DNA of 64,000 nucleotides. Origin: Deltaproteobacteria bacterium (GTDB lineage: Bacteria; Desulfobacterota; Syntrophia; Syntrophales; UBA2185). The notes under the pieces are model-generated. The model made no database searches. It saw nothing but the letters and a program-made list of their open reading frames with translations, and had not been told where the DNA came from. The position numbers and the translations under genes are program-made. The DNA is taken from positions 1 through 64,000 of the forward strand of contig JAPLJS010000053.1 in assembly GCA_026388545.1 (NCBI GenBank), read 5' to 3'. Position 1 is the first letter of the stretch. Each line of letters opens with the position of its first letter. This document shows positions 26,878-36,189 of this stretch, piece by piece.

Positions 26878-28947
26878 CTACCGGCTTACGCGAAGAGTCT
26901 TGAATACCAGATCCTGCTCCTGCCAGGTCCAGAAAACCTTAGCCTTGCGCCAATAGACGAAGGGATGGAGCGTCAGTTTCTTGATCGTTTTCATATTAGA
27001 AGGGACTTTCTTGAATATGAGTTGCGCCGTCTGCATCATTCTCGCGTCTATCGGTACTCCACGATTCCCTGCGCTGTACATGGAGATCTTCTCTTCTCCA
27101 TTCCAGAACACAACCTGCGAGACTTCATGTTCTTTGTCAGCAGCGTCCGTCAGCCTCGATTTCGCCCAGCGATAGGCTTCGTCGTATATGGCTACATACC
27201 GGGTGGCGTCCTCCGTCATGTTCGTCACTTCCACTAAAACAGTGATCTCATCGCCCGATGACTTGACACTGATTACCTCGAACATGACGTCCTGCGTATT
27301 GGCAGTCCCTATGGCTTTGGGGTTCCGTTTCACCGGCTCCCTGGCCGGGACAACCTTTTCCGGTTCCGGCGCCCTGGAGGTTTTGCTGTCATCCTCATCC
27401 GCCGGAGGGGTGAAACGAGCCAACTTCTTCTTATCGGCAGGGGTTTTCTTTGTCGGCTTCGGCGTTTCCTTCGTCCCTTCCTCGCCTGTCTCATCCAGAA
27501 CGGTCCTCACCCGGAAGGCCATTTTCACCCGGACGCTGTCCCCCTCGTTGATGAAAGATATCAAGCGGACGGAGGTTATACGGGCGTCTGTGACGGCCTG
27601 CATGGAAGATTCCGACGTTACCTGGAAATTGGTCACCTCCGTAGTGGAACTGGAGTGCTGCGTCTTCGCATCGTTCTTCACTTCCGCCAGCTTGTCGATA
27701 ATTGCCTCTGCGGAAGCCTCAGCGGGGCTCTGGGAACCACGAGCAGTGGCCAGGGCGGTCTTGATGATAATGGTTTCCCGGACGCGCCGGATTTCATTAC
27801 GGGCTTTCTGGGCATCCTGGAAGGTCCGATCCGCCGTTTCCTTCTTCGATTCTACGGCAACCGTATCCTGCGCTGCCTTCTTGGACTGTTCCTCTTTCTT
27901 TCTCAGGAGGGATGATTGAGTTTCTTTATCCGACCGGGCAGACGCAACCTTTTCCTGCAGGGAAGTTATCCTGTCCTGGAACGAGCGGACCTGCTCCTGG
28001 AGACCATCTCCGGCGGCAGCGTTCATCTGCGTAGTCTCTTTGATCATACTGTAGGCCCGGTTCAAATCAAAATTAGCTGAGGAATAACCGTTCTGCGAAA
28101 GAAAGTCATCCAGTTCTTTCCTGGTAGCAATGACAACAGCTTGTATATTTCTTGAGCCGGACCCGGACCTGACATGCCCACTTTTTGGAGCCTGGAAGGG
28201 GTACAGTTCATAGCGTTTCAGACGCATATATGTTGTACCCTTGTTCCCCTTTTCCAGTTCGATCCGCATGGGTTCCTCATTGTTCCACTTGGCTGTTCCC
28301 TCCTCGATGGCACGGATGAAATCAACGGAAAGGACGGATTCGATGACCTTTGTAAATGACTGGATATAGGTGCCCATGTACTGGGCCATGAGAGGGGCCG
28401 AGACACGATCTGCTAAACTATCCAGGGTGTGCTTCTTGTCCTTAAATCCCAGGGTATAGACCACAGCCACGAGCGCCTCCCCCTGTTTTTCCGTCTGGAG
28501 CCATTTCTTAAGGGCTTCCTGCTGGGCTTGGATATCCTGGCTGTAGCGGGCGATCTGGCTGTCCAGATTTTCGATGCCAGATCTTATCGTTTTGATGTTT
28601 TTCTGCTGATCCTCCAGTTCCGTTGAGACTGCCTGGAACTGTGTCGTGACGTCATCACGCCGTTTTTTAGCCCGGATAAACTCCTTGTTTACATCTGAGA
28701 TGGCTTTCTTATATCCCGAATCTTCCGTCTCCTTTTCATCTTCCACGGCGTTCAGATTCGCCTTTTCTTCCTGGGATATGGAGAAGCCTTCCCTGCTGTC
28801 CACTTCGGAGCGGATGATCTCTTTGACTTGTTCCCTGGCATCGGAGCGGAGCGACACCCATCGGCTCAGGGGGACTTGGGCGGAATACCCTTGAAGGGTC
28901 AGGAGAAGAGCAAAGATAATAATTAGCGGTATCCGAAACTTATACAT
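26878..28947 (-). CDS. Exported coiled-coil protein of unknown function
   Basis: A 689-residue protein with an N-terminal signal peptide (MYKFRIPLIIIFALLLTLQGYSAQ). Two long heptad-rich coiled-coil regions follow, about residues 50-140 and 310-430, rich in Gln, Lys and Glu (for example KKKEEQSKKAAQDTVAVESKK-like runs). A Pro/Lys/Glu linker near 500-540 leads to a globular C-terminal domain. No family was recognised. The ATG at 28947 is preferred; an in-frame GTG lies at 28959. The small membrane protein gene downstream may encode its anchor. Confidence 0.75.
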   Translation of the reverse strand: MYKFRIPLIIIFALLLTLQGYSAQVPLSRWVSLRSDAREQVKEIIRSEVDSREGFSISQEEKANLNAVEDEKETEDSGYKKAISDVNKEFIRAKKRRDDVTTQFQAVSTELEDQQKNIKTIRSGIENLDSQIARYSQDIQAQQEALKKWLQTEKQGEALVAVVYTLGFKDKKHTLDSLADRVSAPLMAQYMGTYIQSFTKVIESVLSVDFIRAIEEGTAKWNNEEPMRIELEKGNKGTTYMRLKRYELYPFQAPKSGHVRSGSGSRNIQAVVIATRKELDDFLSQNGYSSANFDLNRAYSMIKETTQMNAAAGDGLQEQVRSFQDRITSLQEKVASARSDKETQSSLLRKKEEQSKKAAQDTVAVESKKETADRTFQDAQKARNEIRRVRETIIIKTALATARGSQSPAEASAEAIIDKLAEVKNDAKTQHSSSTTEVTNFQVTSESSMQAVTDARITSVRLISFINEGDSVRVKMAFRVRTVLDETGEEGTKETPKPTKKTPADKKKLARFTPPADEDDSKTSRAPEPEKVVPAREPVKRNPKAIGTANTQDVMFEVISVKSSGDEITVLVEVTNMTEDATRYVAIYDEAYRWAKSRLTDAADKEHEVSQVVFWNGEEKISMYSAGNRGVPIDARMMQTAQLIFKKVPSNMKTIKKLTLHPFVYWRKAKVFWTWQEQDLVFKTLRVSR

Positions 28948-29050
28948 GAAAGACCCCACTGGATAACATGGTTTTATGTGTTTTGTAATCTAATGAAAAG
29001 TCACTCTGTTGTCAAATTATTTTTCGCTTTTAGATATTGTGTAATTGATA

Positions 29051-29893
29051 TTATTTTTCTGTTGTCACAAGTTTTTCTGATTTAAGGAAAATCCAGGACA
29101 CGGTCAATCCACACATGACGGAATTTTTAGTTTTTACTAAAGGAGAGTCTTCATACACGCTTCCTTGGAGAAAATCCATGCTGACAAAAGCATTAAAGAT
29201 AAGTTGCTTAAATGCTTTATTCAAACCGACGGTGATTGCGGAGCCACTGTATCCGCCTCCGGCAGAATAAGAAGGACGCGATGCGGTGGCATAAACCGGT
29301 TCGACCGTATAATAATAACGATGGTAATCGCTATTGGCAAACATCGGCCCGGCTGATATTCCCAAATTCAAACCGGTATCGGGAATTATATCGTCTTTTT
29401 CGAAATTCAGTCTCGGATTAACTACCCAGCCTTCACGACGCACCGATGAAAAATCCGTCGAAAAAACGGCGCGCACCGGCAAGGCGAGATTCAATTTATA
29501 ACGATCCTGCTTGTTTTCCAGAAGCTTTATATTGAGAGAAGGGCCTATTTCGAAAGTAGGATCCAGATCCGGCATGCCGCTGCGGGCAGTATTTTTAGAA
29601 CTATCAACAGGCACGCTACCGAAAAGGCTGATATCCAACAGAAGTCTGTCGGTTTTAAAAATGCGTCCCGAAATGCGCTCCCTATCGACTTTAAAAATAT
29701 CGCCGCGGTAGATAATATACGGATAGGGCAGCAAATAAAGTCTGCTTTCGTCAGAACCACGGTAATCCGGCATTCGGAGAAGCGCCACTCCCGCACCCAA
29801 TTCCCAGAGAGGTTTTTCCGCACAGAAAGCGCTTGGAGGTAATAAAAACCCCAAGATCATTGAAACTACCATCAATCCCCTATAAATGCGCAT
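29051..29893 (-). CDS. MipA/OmpV family outer-membrane protein
   Basis: A 280-residue exported beta-barrel. The signal peptide ends near residue 24 (PPSAFCAEK). The family opening is clear: WELGAGVALLRMPDYRGSDESRLYLLPYPYIIYRGDIFKVDRE, with later GPSLNIKLLENKQDRYKLNLALPVRAVF and SAGPMFANSDYHRYYYTV. MipA was described as a scaffold for murein enzymes, and other members affect outer-membrane permeability. The function here is not defined. A GAGG site precedes the ATG. Confidence 0.9.
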   Translation of the reverse strand: MRIYRGLMVVSMILGFLLPPSAFCAEKPLWELGAGVALLRMPDYRGSDESRLYLLPYPYIIYRGDIFKVDRERISGRIFKTDRLLLDISLFGSVPVDSSKNTARSGMPDLDPTFEIGPSLNIKLLENKQDRYKLNLALPVRAVFSTDFSSVRREGWVVNPRLNFEKDDIIPDTGLNLGISAGPMFANSDYHRYYYTVEPVYATASRPSYSAGGGYSGSAITVGLNKAFKQLIFNAFVSMDFLQGSVYEDSPLVKTKNSVMCGLTVSWIFLKSEKLVTTEK

Positions 29894-29908
29894 ATATACC
29901 TCAAATTT

Positions 29909-31441
29909 TTAATTGCCGGGCTCAAACCGGCGCTTTGCCGACCAGAATGAAGGCAAATGACGAATTAAATACAGAAGACTTCTATGATGTTGCCAAAGAC
30001 GATGCCGGAATTTCCTGCGCCATTCAGGATCGGAATAAAAGCGTTTCACGTGCTCATTGTAAAGCAGATCCAACCTCTCTTTTGATGCGATCCCTCTGGG
30101 GACAAAAACAAAATTCAGGCAATTCATCAGCCGCCAATCTTCATGAAAAGCTCCTTCTTCCCTGATGGTTGACCAGAGCGGAGCACCGGGAAAGGGAGTG
30201 AATTTGGACATATTCATGTCGTCCAGCCCCAATGAAATAATAAAATCGGAAGTCCGTCGGATCGATTCTTCCGTCTCTCCCGGTAAACCCATCATAAAGA
30301 GCCCCTTTGCCCGCAGCCCTGCGGCCTGGATACGTTGTACGGTATCACGCACCTCATCGAGCGAAACCCCCGATTTGTGCCTTGCCAGCATTTGCGGGTC
30401 CGCCGATTCTATGCCCAGAGAAACCATAAGGCAACCCGCATCCTTAAGCATTGTGAGCAATTCATCATCCGTATAGCCCACCCTCACAGCACAGTTGAAG
30501 TTAATGCCCAACGGATGACGAGCAAGTTTTTCGCAGAGTTCAACAATACGCGCTCGGTCCGCTGTAAACAAGTCATCATAAATATTGATATGCCGCACAT
30601 GAAATCCTGTCCTCAAATATTTCATGTGTTCGTAAATATAAGAAGCCGAGTTATAACGGAATCCCTTTTTGAAAACGGAACGATCACAGTAAGAGCATTG
30701 ATACATGCAGCCCCGTGACGTAATCATTGTCGCCCCGGGCGTATTGATATAGCTGAACAAAGGCAGATGATAATCGCCGGGAAATCCTTTGAGCTTTTCA
30801 TAAGCGGGAAAGGGAAGATTGTCCAAATCGGCTATCTGGGGGCGTGGCTGATTGGTAAGTACCTGGGAATCCTGACGCCACATCAATCCTTTAATTTCCG
30901 CGGGGTCAATGCCTTCGGCAAGCTCCGCCATCGTGTGTTCGCCTTCGCCCGCGCAAAGAAAGTCAAAGGCCGGATAAGCATACAGCAGTTCGCCTTCCAA
31001 AGCGGATACATGCACGCCTCCGCAAACGGTTGTTATGTGCGCGGAGTGTTCCTTGATCTTTTTCGCGATATCCGCGGCGTCAGGAAATGAAGATGTTGTC
31101 GCCGAAAATCCGACAATCTGCGGCTGATAATCCAGAATCGCCTTAACCTGAGTGTTAAGTTCAAAGGAAACACCTGGGCCAAGGCAATCGTAAACAATAA
31201 CGTCATGCCCCTGTGTTAATAGATAAGAAGCAATGGAAAGCAGCCCCTGAGGAACCATGCGATTGGCAATATCGGTAATATCACGATGACCGGGAAACCA
31301 GTTAAATCCACGCGGATGGACAAGTACAACACGTCTTTTGCCGGAAATCCCTTTTTTCATGGGCCCAGTGTAAGTAAAATGTCCCTGTGTGTCAAAAGAA
31401 TTGTAACAAAAATACGGTTCATCCGGTCCATGCGTACTCAT
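29909..31441 (-). CDS. B12-binding radical SAM protein
   Basis: A 510-residue class B-type radical SAM enzyme. An N-terminal cobalamin-binding domain (about residues 35-175: VLVHPRGFNWFPGHRDITDI, IVGFSATTSSFPDAADIAKKI, TTVCGGVHVSALEGELL) precedes the radical SAM barrel. The cluster-binding Cys residues are in SRGCMYQCSYCD near residue 244. GLFMMGLPGETEES follows in the barrel. Such enzymes methylate or rearrange unactivated carbons, often in lipid or natural-product pathways; the substrate is unknown. It is 15 bases upstream of the MipA/OmpV gene on the same strand. Confidence 0.92.
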   Translation of the reverse strand: MSTHGPDEPYFCYNSFDTQGHFTYTGPMKKGISGKRRVVLVHPRGFNWFPGHRDITDIANRMVPQGLLSIASYLLTQGHDVIVYDCLGPGVSFELNTQVKAILDYQPQIVGFSATTSSFPDAADIAKKIKEHSAHITTVCGGVHVSALEGELLYAYPAFDFLCAGEGEHTMAELAEGIDPAEIKGLMWRQDSQVLTNQPRPQIADLDNLPFPAYEKLKGFPGDYHLPLFSYINTPGATMITSRGCMYQCSYCDRSVFKKGFRYNSASYIYEHMKYLRTGFHVRHINIYDDLFTADRARIVELCEKLARHPLGINFNCAVRVGYTDDELLTMLKDAGCLMVSLGIESADPQMLARHKSGVSLDEVRDTVQRIQAAGLRAKGLFMMGLPGETEESIRRTSDFIISLGLDDMNMSKFTPFPGAPLWSTIREEGAFHEDWRLMNCLNFVFVPRGIASKERLDLLYNEHVKRFYSDPEWRRKFRHRLWQHHRSLLYLIRHLPSFWSAKRRFEPGN

Positions 31442-31730
31442 GAGTTGATAATCTGTTAAATTGAGCCTTGACTGACTTTACCTACAAAGCCACACAGATG
31501 GGGAGCAAAATGTTCTGAGGATTTGCGATTGGAATGATTGGTCACAATACGAAGTTCACCGGGAGCCCAATTTCTGGGCGATTCGGTAGAACGGACTTGT
31601 TCACAGATGTCTTTCTACCAGGGTCGATCCCTCTTCTTTAAGTTGCATTTCACACACTCCCTTCCTGTCTTTCCAAAGCTACTTTTAGCGGCATCAACAA
31701 TATTTCCTCAATATTTCTAATACTTTTATA

Positions 31731-32336
31731 TTACCAAGCGAATCCAAGACTTCCGGTAACGCCCATGCGATTATCATATTGTACCTGTGCTGTAAAATGC
31801 CCCTGCATTGGGAAATAGCCAATGCCCCCTCCAAAAAGTCCATATGTCTTGGTTGTTTCTGATTCCGTATAATACCGTCTTGTAACATTCGATTGAGTCA
31901 GTTGTATCTCTTCACCCCACGTAAATCCACCCATTCCAAATATAAAAAACCCGGTATTTTTTATTGGTGCAATTCCAAATTTTCCATACAGTCCAATTTC
32001 TTCCCCTTTTTGTCTATTGCCTAAGTCTGTAAAGTCACTATGGGGACAAGGATAATCGTGCAAACTTGAAGGGGTATCATCTCTATTAAGCGTAAATGGT
32101 ATACCAAGGCCAAATAAAATATTTACAGCCTGTGTCGTCGTGTAAGATCCTCCTTCAATACGCATATTGGAAGATTTTGAGTCCCCCCCACCTCCACCTC
32201 CCATGACAAAGTAACCTTTTAGTGTCCTCGCTATTGGTTCCTGTGCAAAAACGACGGAAGGAAGCAATATAAGCATGATTGTGGATAAATGAACGATCAT
32301 TGTTTGCATATTACGTATTTTACAATACCTCTTCAT
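31731..32336 (-). CDS. Hypothetical outer-membrane protein
   Basis: A 201-residue exported protein with a signal peptide ending near VVFAQEP. The mature part has glycine-rich alternating segments typical of small beta-barrels (YFVMGGGGGGDSKSSNMRIEGG, AVNILFGLGIPFTLNRDD, VQYDNRMGVTGSLGFAW) and ends in an aromatic residue. The fold resembles OmpA/OmpW-like 8-stranded barrels, but I cannot name the family. GAGGGG precedes the start at 32336. Confidence 0.7.
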   Translation of the reverse strand: MKRYCKIRNMQTMIVHLSTIMLILLPSVVFAQEPIARTLKGYFVMGGGGGGDSKSSNMRIEGGSYTTTQAVNILFGLGIPFTLNRDDTPSSLHDYPCPHSDFTDLGNRQKGEEIGLYGKFGIAPIKNTGFFIFGMGGFTWGEEIQLTQSNVTRRYYTESETTKTYGLFGGGIGYFPMQGHFTAQVQYDNRMGVTGSLGFAW

Positions 32337-32819
32337 TGCAAAGTCCCCTCTCTCTCTTTCATCTGCCCTCTTTTTTTATTTTTATGACCCCACCTTGTTC
32401 GCGTTTAACCGTTCAAAAACATAAAACCCCTCTCTCTTTTGAGAAACGGGCTTTTTTAATATGTCCATGATACCCCTCGAAAATGTTAAAAGGGTTCTGA
32501 ACTGCATTTGGCATTCACAGTCCGTCAGGTTTTCTTCTATCAAAATTAACGTTAGAAATCTACTATGAATATCAGGTATTGTTGATGAACGCTTTCAGTA
32601 AGATATACATAGTTGTACTTAATCAGAAGAATACAGTAGCCTTTTCATGCCTTTGCCTATGTTTTGGGTAGGATCTATGAAATAATAACTTCTTCTCTGC
32701 TCCCGTCTTGACCAATATGGAAAGGATTCTCAAATATCGACCCTCTCCCAATATAGACGTCATATGGCTCTTTTCTCTTGTTGACTATTTGTGTTACATC
32801 CATATTTCATCAATCCCCT
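32337..32819. other. Intergenic region without a recognisable gene
   Basis: This 483-base AT-rich gap lies between two minus-strand genes. I see no gene with a ribosome binding site. A weak imperfect hairpin with a following T run (about 32426-32457) might be a terminator, but its stem has mismatches. Confidence 0.4.
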
Positions 32820-33188
32820 TTATTTTGATACAGGCAACTTTTCCATTTCGAATAAGTACTCTGGCTGATACCCAAGCGTCCATGGCCCGACAAATACCGG
32901 ACGTGTAACAAATCGCTGAACGACGACACCATGGCGGATATAGCAGTCTTTTTTAATTGTTACTTGTTGGCTTTTATATCCCTCTTTCTCCAGAACCAAC
33001 ACTACTGTTTCCCAAGAAAAATTCCGATCCCAATAGTAATACGGAGTAACACCCAATAAATTGCCTGCTCCCACTGAGACCTTCACGCCGTCTGGCAATG
33101 TTTTAATAGTTGTAGAACTCGCACACCCATTTAAAAAGAATGCAAATATAACCACAAACAAACATCCGCACATTCTCTTTTTCATCAC
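32820..33188 (-). CDS. Small lipoprotein, PEGA-like
   Basis: A 122-residue predicted lipoprotein. Its signal peptide ends in the lipobox FLNGC at about residue 22. The mature part (DGVKVSVGAGNLLGVTPYYYWDRNFSWETVVLVLEKEGYKSQQVTIKKD) has the G.TP...... KEGY pattern of PEGA-type surface beta domains. The C-terminal part resembles YgdI/YgdR-like or Bor-like surface lipoproteins only in general. The function is unknown. AGAG precedes the start. Confidence 0.75.
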   Translation of the reverse strand: MMKKRMCGCLFVVIFAFFLNGCASSTTIKTLPDGVKVSVGAGNLLGVTPYYYWDRNFSWETVVLVLEKEGYKSQQVTIKKDCYIRHGVVVQRFVTRPVFVGPWTLGYQPEYLFEMEKLPVSK

Positions 33189-33582
33189 ATCTCTTTCATA
33201 ACTTTAAAATTGATAAGGCATTGCTTTTTCACGGTGGGAGTATATGAAGAAGGGTTTTGTGTGTCAAGAGGAGTTTGACCACAACATATGGGGTGCGGTA
33301 TCGATGATTGAGAGAGAGTTATAATGAGGCGTCCATCCTTTTTGAGCATGAAGCATGTTTATTACCGATTGAAAGGTTGCACAGATGGATAAATTGAAGA
33401 AATCAACAGTACAGGAAGAGAAGTACGCATTAAACGGATGAACCAAAAATACTCTCACCCTGTTGATCCTAAGCGGCATTCGGGATTTCATGACTTCGCT
33501 TATTATTTTATGGACACCATATCAGTTATTTAAGCTTTTCTATCGGTATGGCGTCCCCTGACTTCTCAGTACGCCTTTCCTC
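33189..33582. other. Intergenic region upstream of the lipid/polyene locus
   Basis: About 390 bases separate the lipoprotein gene from the promoter of the biosynthetic locus. I see no convincing gene: the open frames present lack ribosome binding sites and have unnatural composition. Confidence 0.4.
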
Positions 33583-33611
33583 TTGACACACAATCGCCTT
33601 CTTCCTATACT
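33583..33611 (+). promoter_or_regulatory. Strong sigma70-like promoter of the biosynthetic locus
   Basis: TTGACA (33583-33588) and TATACT (33606-33611) are separated by exactly 17 bases, close to consensus. The start site is expected near 33618, about 63 bases before the first gene of the locus. Confidence 0.75.
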
Positions 33612-33615
33612 CACG

Positions 33616-33650
33616 TCTCCCCAGCGGTTCGCTGACGAGAAATGGGGAGA
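33616..33650 (+). promoter_or_regulatory. 5' hairpin of the biosynthetic transcript
   Basis: TCTCCCCA (33616-33623) pairs perfectly with TGGGGAGA (33643-33650) around a 19-base loop. It would form at or next to the 5' end of the transcript from the promoter at 33583-33611. It could protect the long mRNA from decay, or be part of a pausing or regulatory leader. Confidence 0.5.
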
Positions 33651-33680
33651 ACTTCTAATCGTTACGGAAGGATAGGCTAC

Positions 33681-34100
33681 ATGATCCAGACTCATCATCA
33701 TAGTTGCGAGATTATACACAAGGTGCCGTTTTATGACCTCGACCCCATGCAGATCGTGTGGCACGGTAATTATTTCCTGTACTTTGAGGATGCCAGGGTG
33801 GCCCTTTTTGCCCAATTGGGCATTGACCTCTATGAGTTTTATACGAGGACACAGTATCTTTTTCCCATCATCAAAACATCCACAAAACATATCTATCCCC
33901 TGAGGAACGGGGATGAGTTTATCTGTAAGGCCACTGTGGTAGAGGGAAGGTCGAAAATCGTCGTGGACTTCGAAATCAAACTGAAGGTCGACGGAAGAAT
34001 ATGTACCCGCGGCAGGACGGAACAGGTTGCCGTGAAAGCTCCGGAGATGGAAATCCTGTTCACCATCCCGGATGAAATCAGGAATGCCCTGGGGTTTTGA
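33681..34100 (+). CDS. Acyl-CoA/ACP thioesterase, hotdog (4HBT/YbgC type)
   Basis: A 139-residue 4HBT-type hotdog thioesterase. The family signature is present: KVPFYDLDPMQIVWHGNYFLYFEDARVALF, with the catalytic Asp in the DLDPM segment. It probably releases or edits acyl chains on the ACPs of this locus, as in aryl polyene clusters. The ATG at 33681 follows a GGAAGG site; the longer frame from 33642 would overlap the 5' hairpin. It is the first gene after the promoter, 29 bases before the KAS III gene. Confidence 0.88.
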   Translation: MIQTHHHSCEIIHKVPFYDLDPMQIVWHGNYFLYFEDARVALFAQLGIDLYEFYTRTQYLFPIIKTSTKHIYPLRNGDEFICKATVVEGRSKIVVDFEIKLKVDGRICTRGRTEQVAVKAPEMEILFTIPDEIRNALGF

Positions 34101-34129
34101 TTATAATGTGAGGTAGGTAGGTTATTAAA

Positions 34130-35110
34130 ATGCGAAATTCGGTTATTGTTTCGACGGGCAGCTACTTGCCGGAAACAGTCGTCAGCAATGAAAATCTGAC
34201 ACAATTTCCACGGGATGCGATTCGTCTGATCGGCGAGAAGACCGGCGTATTTTACCGAAGGATGGCCTCCGATACCGAATGCACGTCGGATCTGGCGGTG
34301 CGTGCGGCAATGAAGTGTCTTGATGCTATCAACTATTCCCCGGAAAAGGTTGAAGGGATTCTGCTTGCCACCTCCTCTCCGGATCGTATGCAACCCGCTA
34401 CGGCAACACGGGTGCAGCATATCATCGGCGCGAAAAATGCCTTTGCCTTCGATATCAATTCGGTCTGTTCAGGGAGCACTTTCGGTATAGCCATTGCGGA
34501 CGCCCTCATTAAATCGGGATTTTGTGAAAATATTCTTTTGATCGCTTCGGAGGTCTATTCCAAGATCATGAACCGAAAGGATTTTTCTTCGTATCCTTTT
34601 TTCGGAGACGGTTCCGGGGCTGTTCTGTTTCAAGCCGGAAACGACTCTACCGAAGGGGTTCTGCATTCCTGTTTGAGGACGGACGGGAGCGGCAGCGATA
34701 CCATCAGCGTTCCCGCGGGAGGGACGATGCTGCCCTATGCAAAAATGACAAATGACAGGCTGGCGTTCTTCACAATGAAAGGCATCGATGTATTCAACTT
34801 TGCCGTGGATAAAGGTTCTGAAATCATTCTTCAGCTTCTGAAGGAGGCGGACGTATCCATCAGCGATATCAAGTGTTTCATCTGTCATCAGGCGAATGTG
34901 AATATCATTCACACAATCGCAAATATACTCGGTGTGTCCACAGATCGGTTCTTTATGAACCTCTCCTCCTACGGCAATACAGCGGGCGCTTCCGTTCTGA
35001 TTGCGCTCGATGAGGCGATTTCCATGGACGTCATTGAAAAAGGAGATCTCGTTGTTACGGTTGCCTTCGGTGGCGGGCTTTCCTGGGGAGCGAATCTGAT
35101 ACGCATATGA
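34130..35110 (+). CDS. 3-oxoacyl-ACP synthase III family enzyme (FabH-like)
   Basis: A 326-residue KAS III-fold condensing enzyme. The catalytic Cys lies in DINSVCSGSTFG near residue 112. The His is in CFICHQANVNIIHTIANILG near 253 and the Asn in SSYGNTAGAS. These form the Cys-His-Asn triad of initiating synthases that condense an acyl-CoA starter with malonyl-ACP. GAVLFQAGNDSTEGVL and the GGGLSWGA C-terminus are typical. It is followed after 15 bases by an ACP gene, so it probably primes chain assembly in this pathway. The starter unit cannot be predicted. Confidence 0.93.
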   Translation: MRNSVIVSTGSYLPETVVSNENLTQFPRDAIRLIGEKTGVFYRRMASDTECTSDLAVRAAMKCLDAINYSPEKVEGILLATSSPDRMQPATATRVQHIIGAKNAFAFDINSVCSGSTFGIAIADALIKSGFCENILLIASEVYSKIMNRKDFSSYPFFGDGSGAVLFQAGNDSTEGVLHSCLRTDGSGSDTISVPAGGTMLPYAKMTNDRLAFFTMKGIDVFNFAVDKGSEIILQLLKEADVSISDIKCFICHQANVNIIHTIANILGVSTDRFFMNLSSYGNTAGASVLIALDEAISMDVIEKGDLVVTVAFGGGLSWGANLIRI

Positions 35111-35125
35111 AATGAGGAGTACGGA

Positions 35126-35401
35126 ATGAATGACGTTTGGCAGAAAATGAAAGCCGTTCTTGTGGATAATTTTTTCGAAATCGGCGATATAGTGATTACC
35201 CCGGAGACAAAACTGAGCGAAATTCCCGACTGGGATTCCATGGCTGCTGTCAATTTACAGATTATTTTGCATGATACTTTCCATGTGGATCTCCCGCTGG
35301 AACTTTTGCATGAGGATACAAAATTTTATGAACTGATCACGCTTATGGAACAGCCGGACACGATTCCCGAAGCGGTCAGAATATTCAGGGAAAGAAATTA
35401 A
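35126..35401 (+). CDS. Acyl carrier protein
   Basis: A 91-residue carrier protein with the phosphopantetheine attachment Ser in PDWDSMAAVNLQIIL (DSM in place of the usual DSL). It is acidic and helical and opens with MNDVWQKMKAVLVDNF. A GAGGAG site precedes the ATG. It lies between the KAS III and the glycosyltransferase and is one of four ACPs in the locus. Confidence 0.88.
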   Translation: MNDVWQKMKAVLVDNFFEIGDIVITPETKLSEIPDWDSMAAVNLQIILHDTFHVDLPLELLHEDTKFYELITLMEQPDTIPEAVRIFRERN

Positions 35402-35408
35402 TATCTCA

Positions 35409-36125
35409 ATGGATAAAGACCGTGTTGCTGTCGTGATTCCCGTATACAATCATGAGGGAAAGGTTGCACAGGTGGTCAGGGAAGCCCTGAAGCTTCATCT
35501 GCCCCTGTTTGTTGTCGACGACGGATCAACGGATTCCACCTATGACCGGATAAAGGATATATCGTCCATCACCATAATCCGTCACGGCATCAATAAAGGC
35601 AAAGGGGCTGCCATTCTGACCGGTTTTGCAGCAGCTCTCCCGGAAGCAGACTGGGTCGTCACCATGGATGCCGACGGACAGCATCATCCCGAAAATGCCT
35701 GGGATCTGATCAGGGACGTCCCCCCTGGCGAGAGACCCATCATCGTCGGAATGCGGGAGGGAATGGATCATCGGCATGTGCCGTGGACGAGCCGTTTCGG
35801 CAGGGTTTTTTCAAACTTCTGGGTGCGGGCATCCGGAGGTCCGAACATCGGGGACACGCAAAGCGGATTCAGGCTGTATCCTCTGCCGGAAGCCATGCGT
35901 CTCAATGTGAGGGCGCGGCGTTTCCAGTTTGAGGTTGAAATTCTGGTGAAGGCGAAATGGCAGGGAATACCCGTTCGGGAGACGCCCGTTCGGGTGATAT
36001 ATGAACCAGATGATGAGAGGGTGTCCCACTATCGCGGCTTTGTCGATTTTTGCAGGAATACGGGTACATTCAGCCGTTTGATTTTCACGAGATTATGTGT
36101 ATTGCCCTTTACGCGGGGAAAATAG
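35409..36125 (+). CDS. Family 2 glycosyltransferase
   Basis: A 238-residue GT2 enzyme. The nucleotide-sugar binding start is VAVVIPVYNHEGKVAQVV, followed by LFVVDDGSTDSTYD and the metal-binding WVVTMDADGQHHPENAW (DAD). The domain ends near residue 215 without membrane spans. It resembles dolichyl-phosphate mannose synthase-like and aryl polyene-locus transferases. It may attach a sugar to the lipid product. It starts seven bases after the ACP gene. Confidence 0.9.
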   Translation: MDKDRVAVVIPVYNHEGKVAQVVREALKLHLPLFVVDDGSTDSTYDRIKDISSITIIRHGINKGKGAAILTGFAAALPEADWVVTMDADGQHHPENAWDLIRDVPPGERPIIVGMREGMDHRHVPWTSRFGRVFSNFWVRASGGPNIGDTQSGFRLYPLPEAMRLNVRARRFQFEVEILVKAKWQGIPVRETPVRVIYEPDDERVSHYRGFVDFCRNTGTFSRLIFTRLCVLPFTRGK

Positions 36126-36189
36126 CATTCAATGTCATTGTTTTAAACTCCTTAAGCTTCCCTCCCCTGGTGGGAGGGATGGGACGAAC

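Noticed and set aside
33264-33491. A minus-strand gene in the gap before the biosynthetic locus
   Set aside because: No ribosome binding site, odd residue composition, and no sign of a domain or signal.
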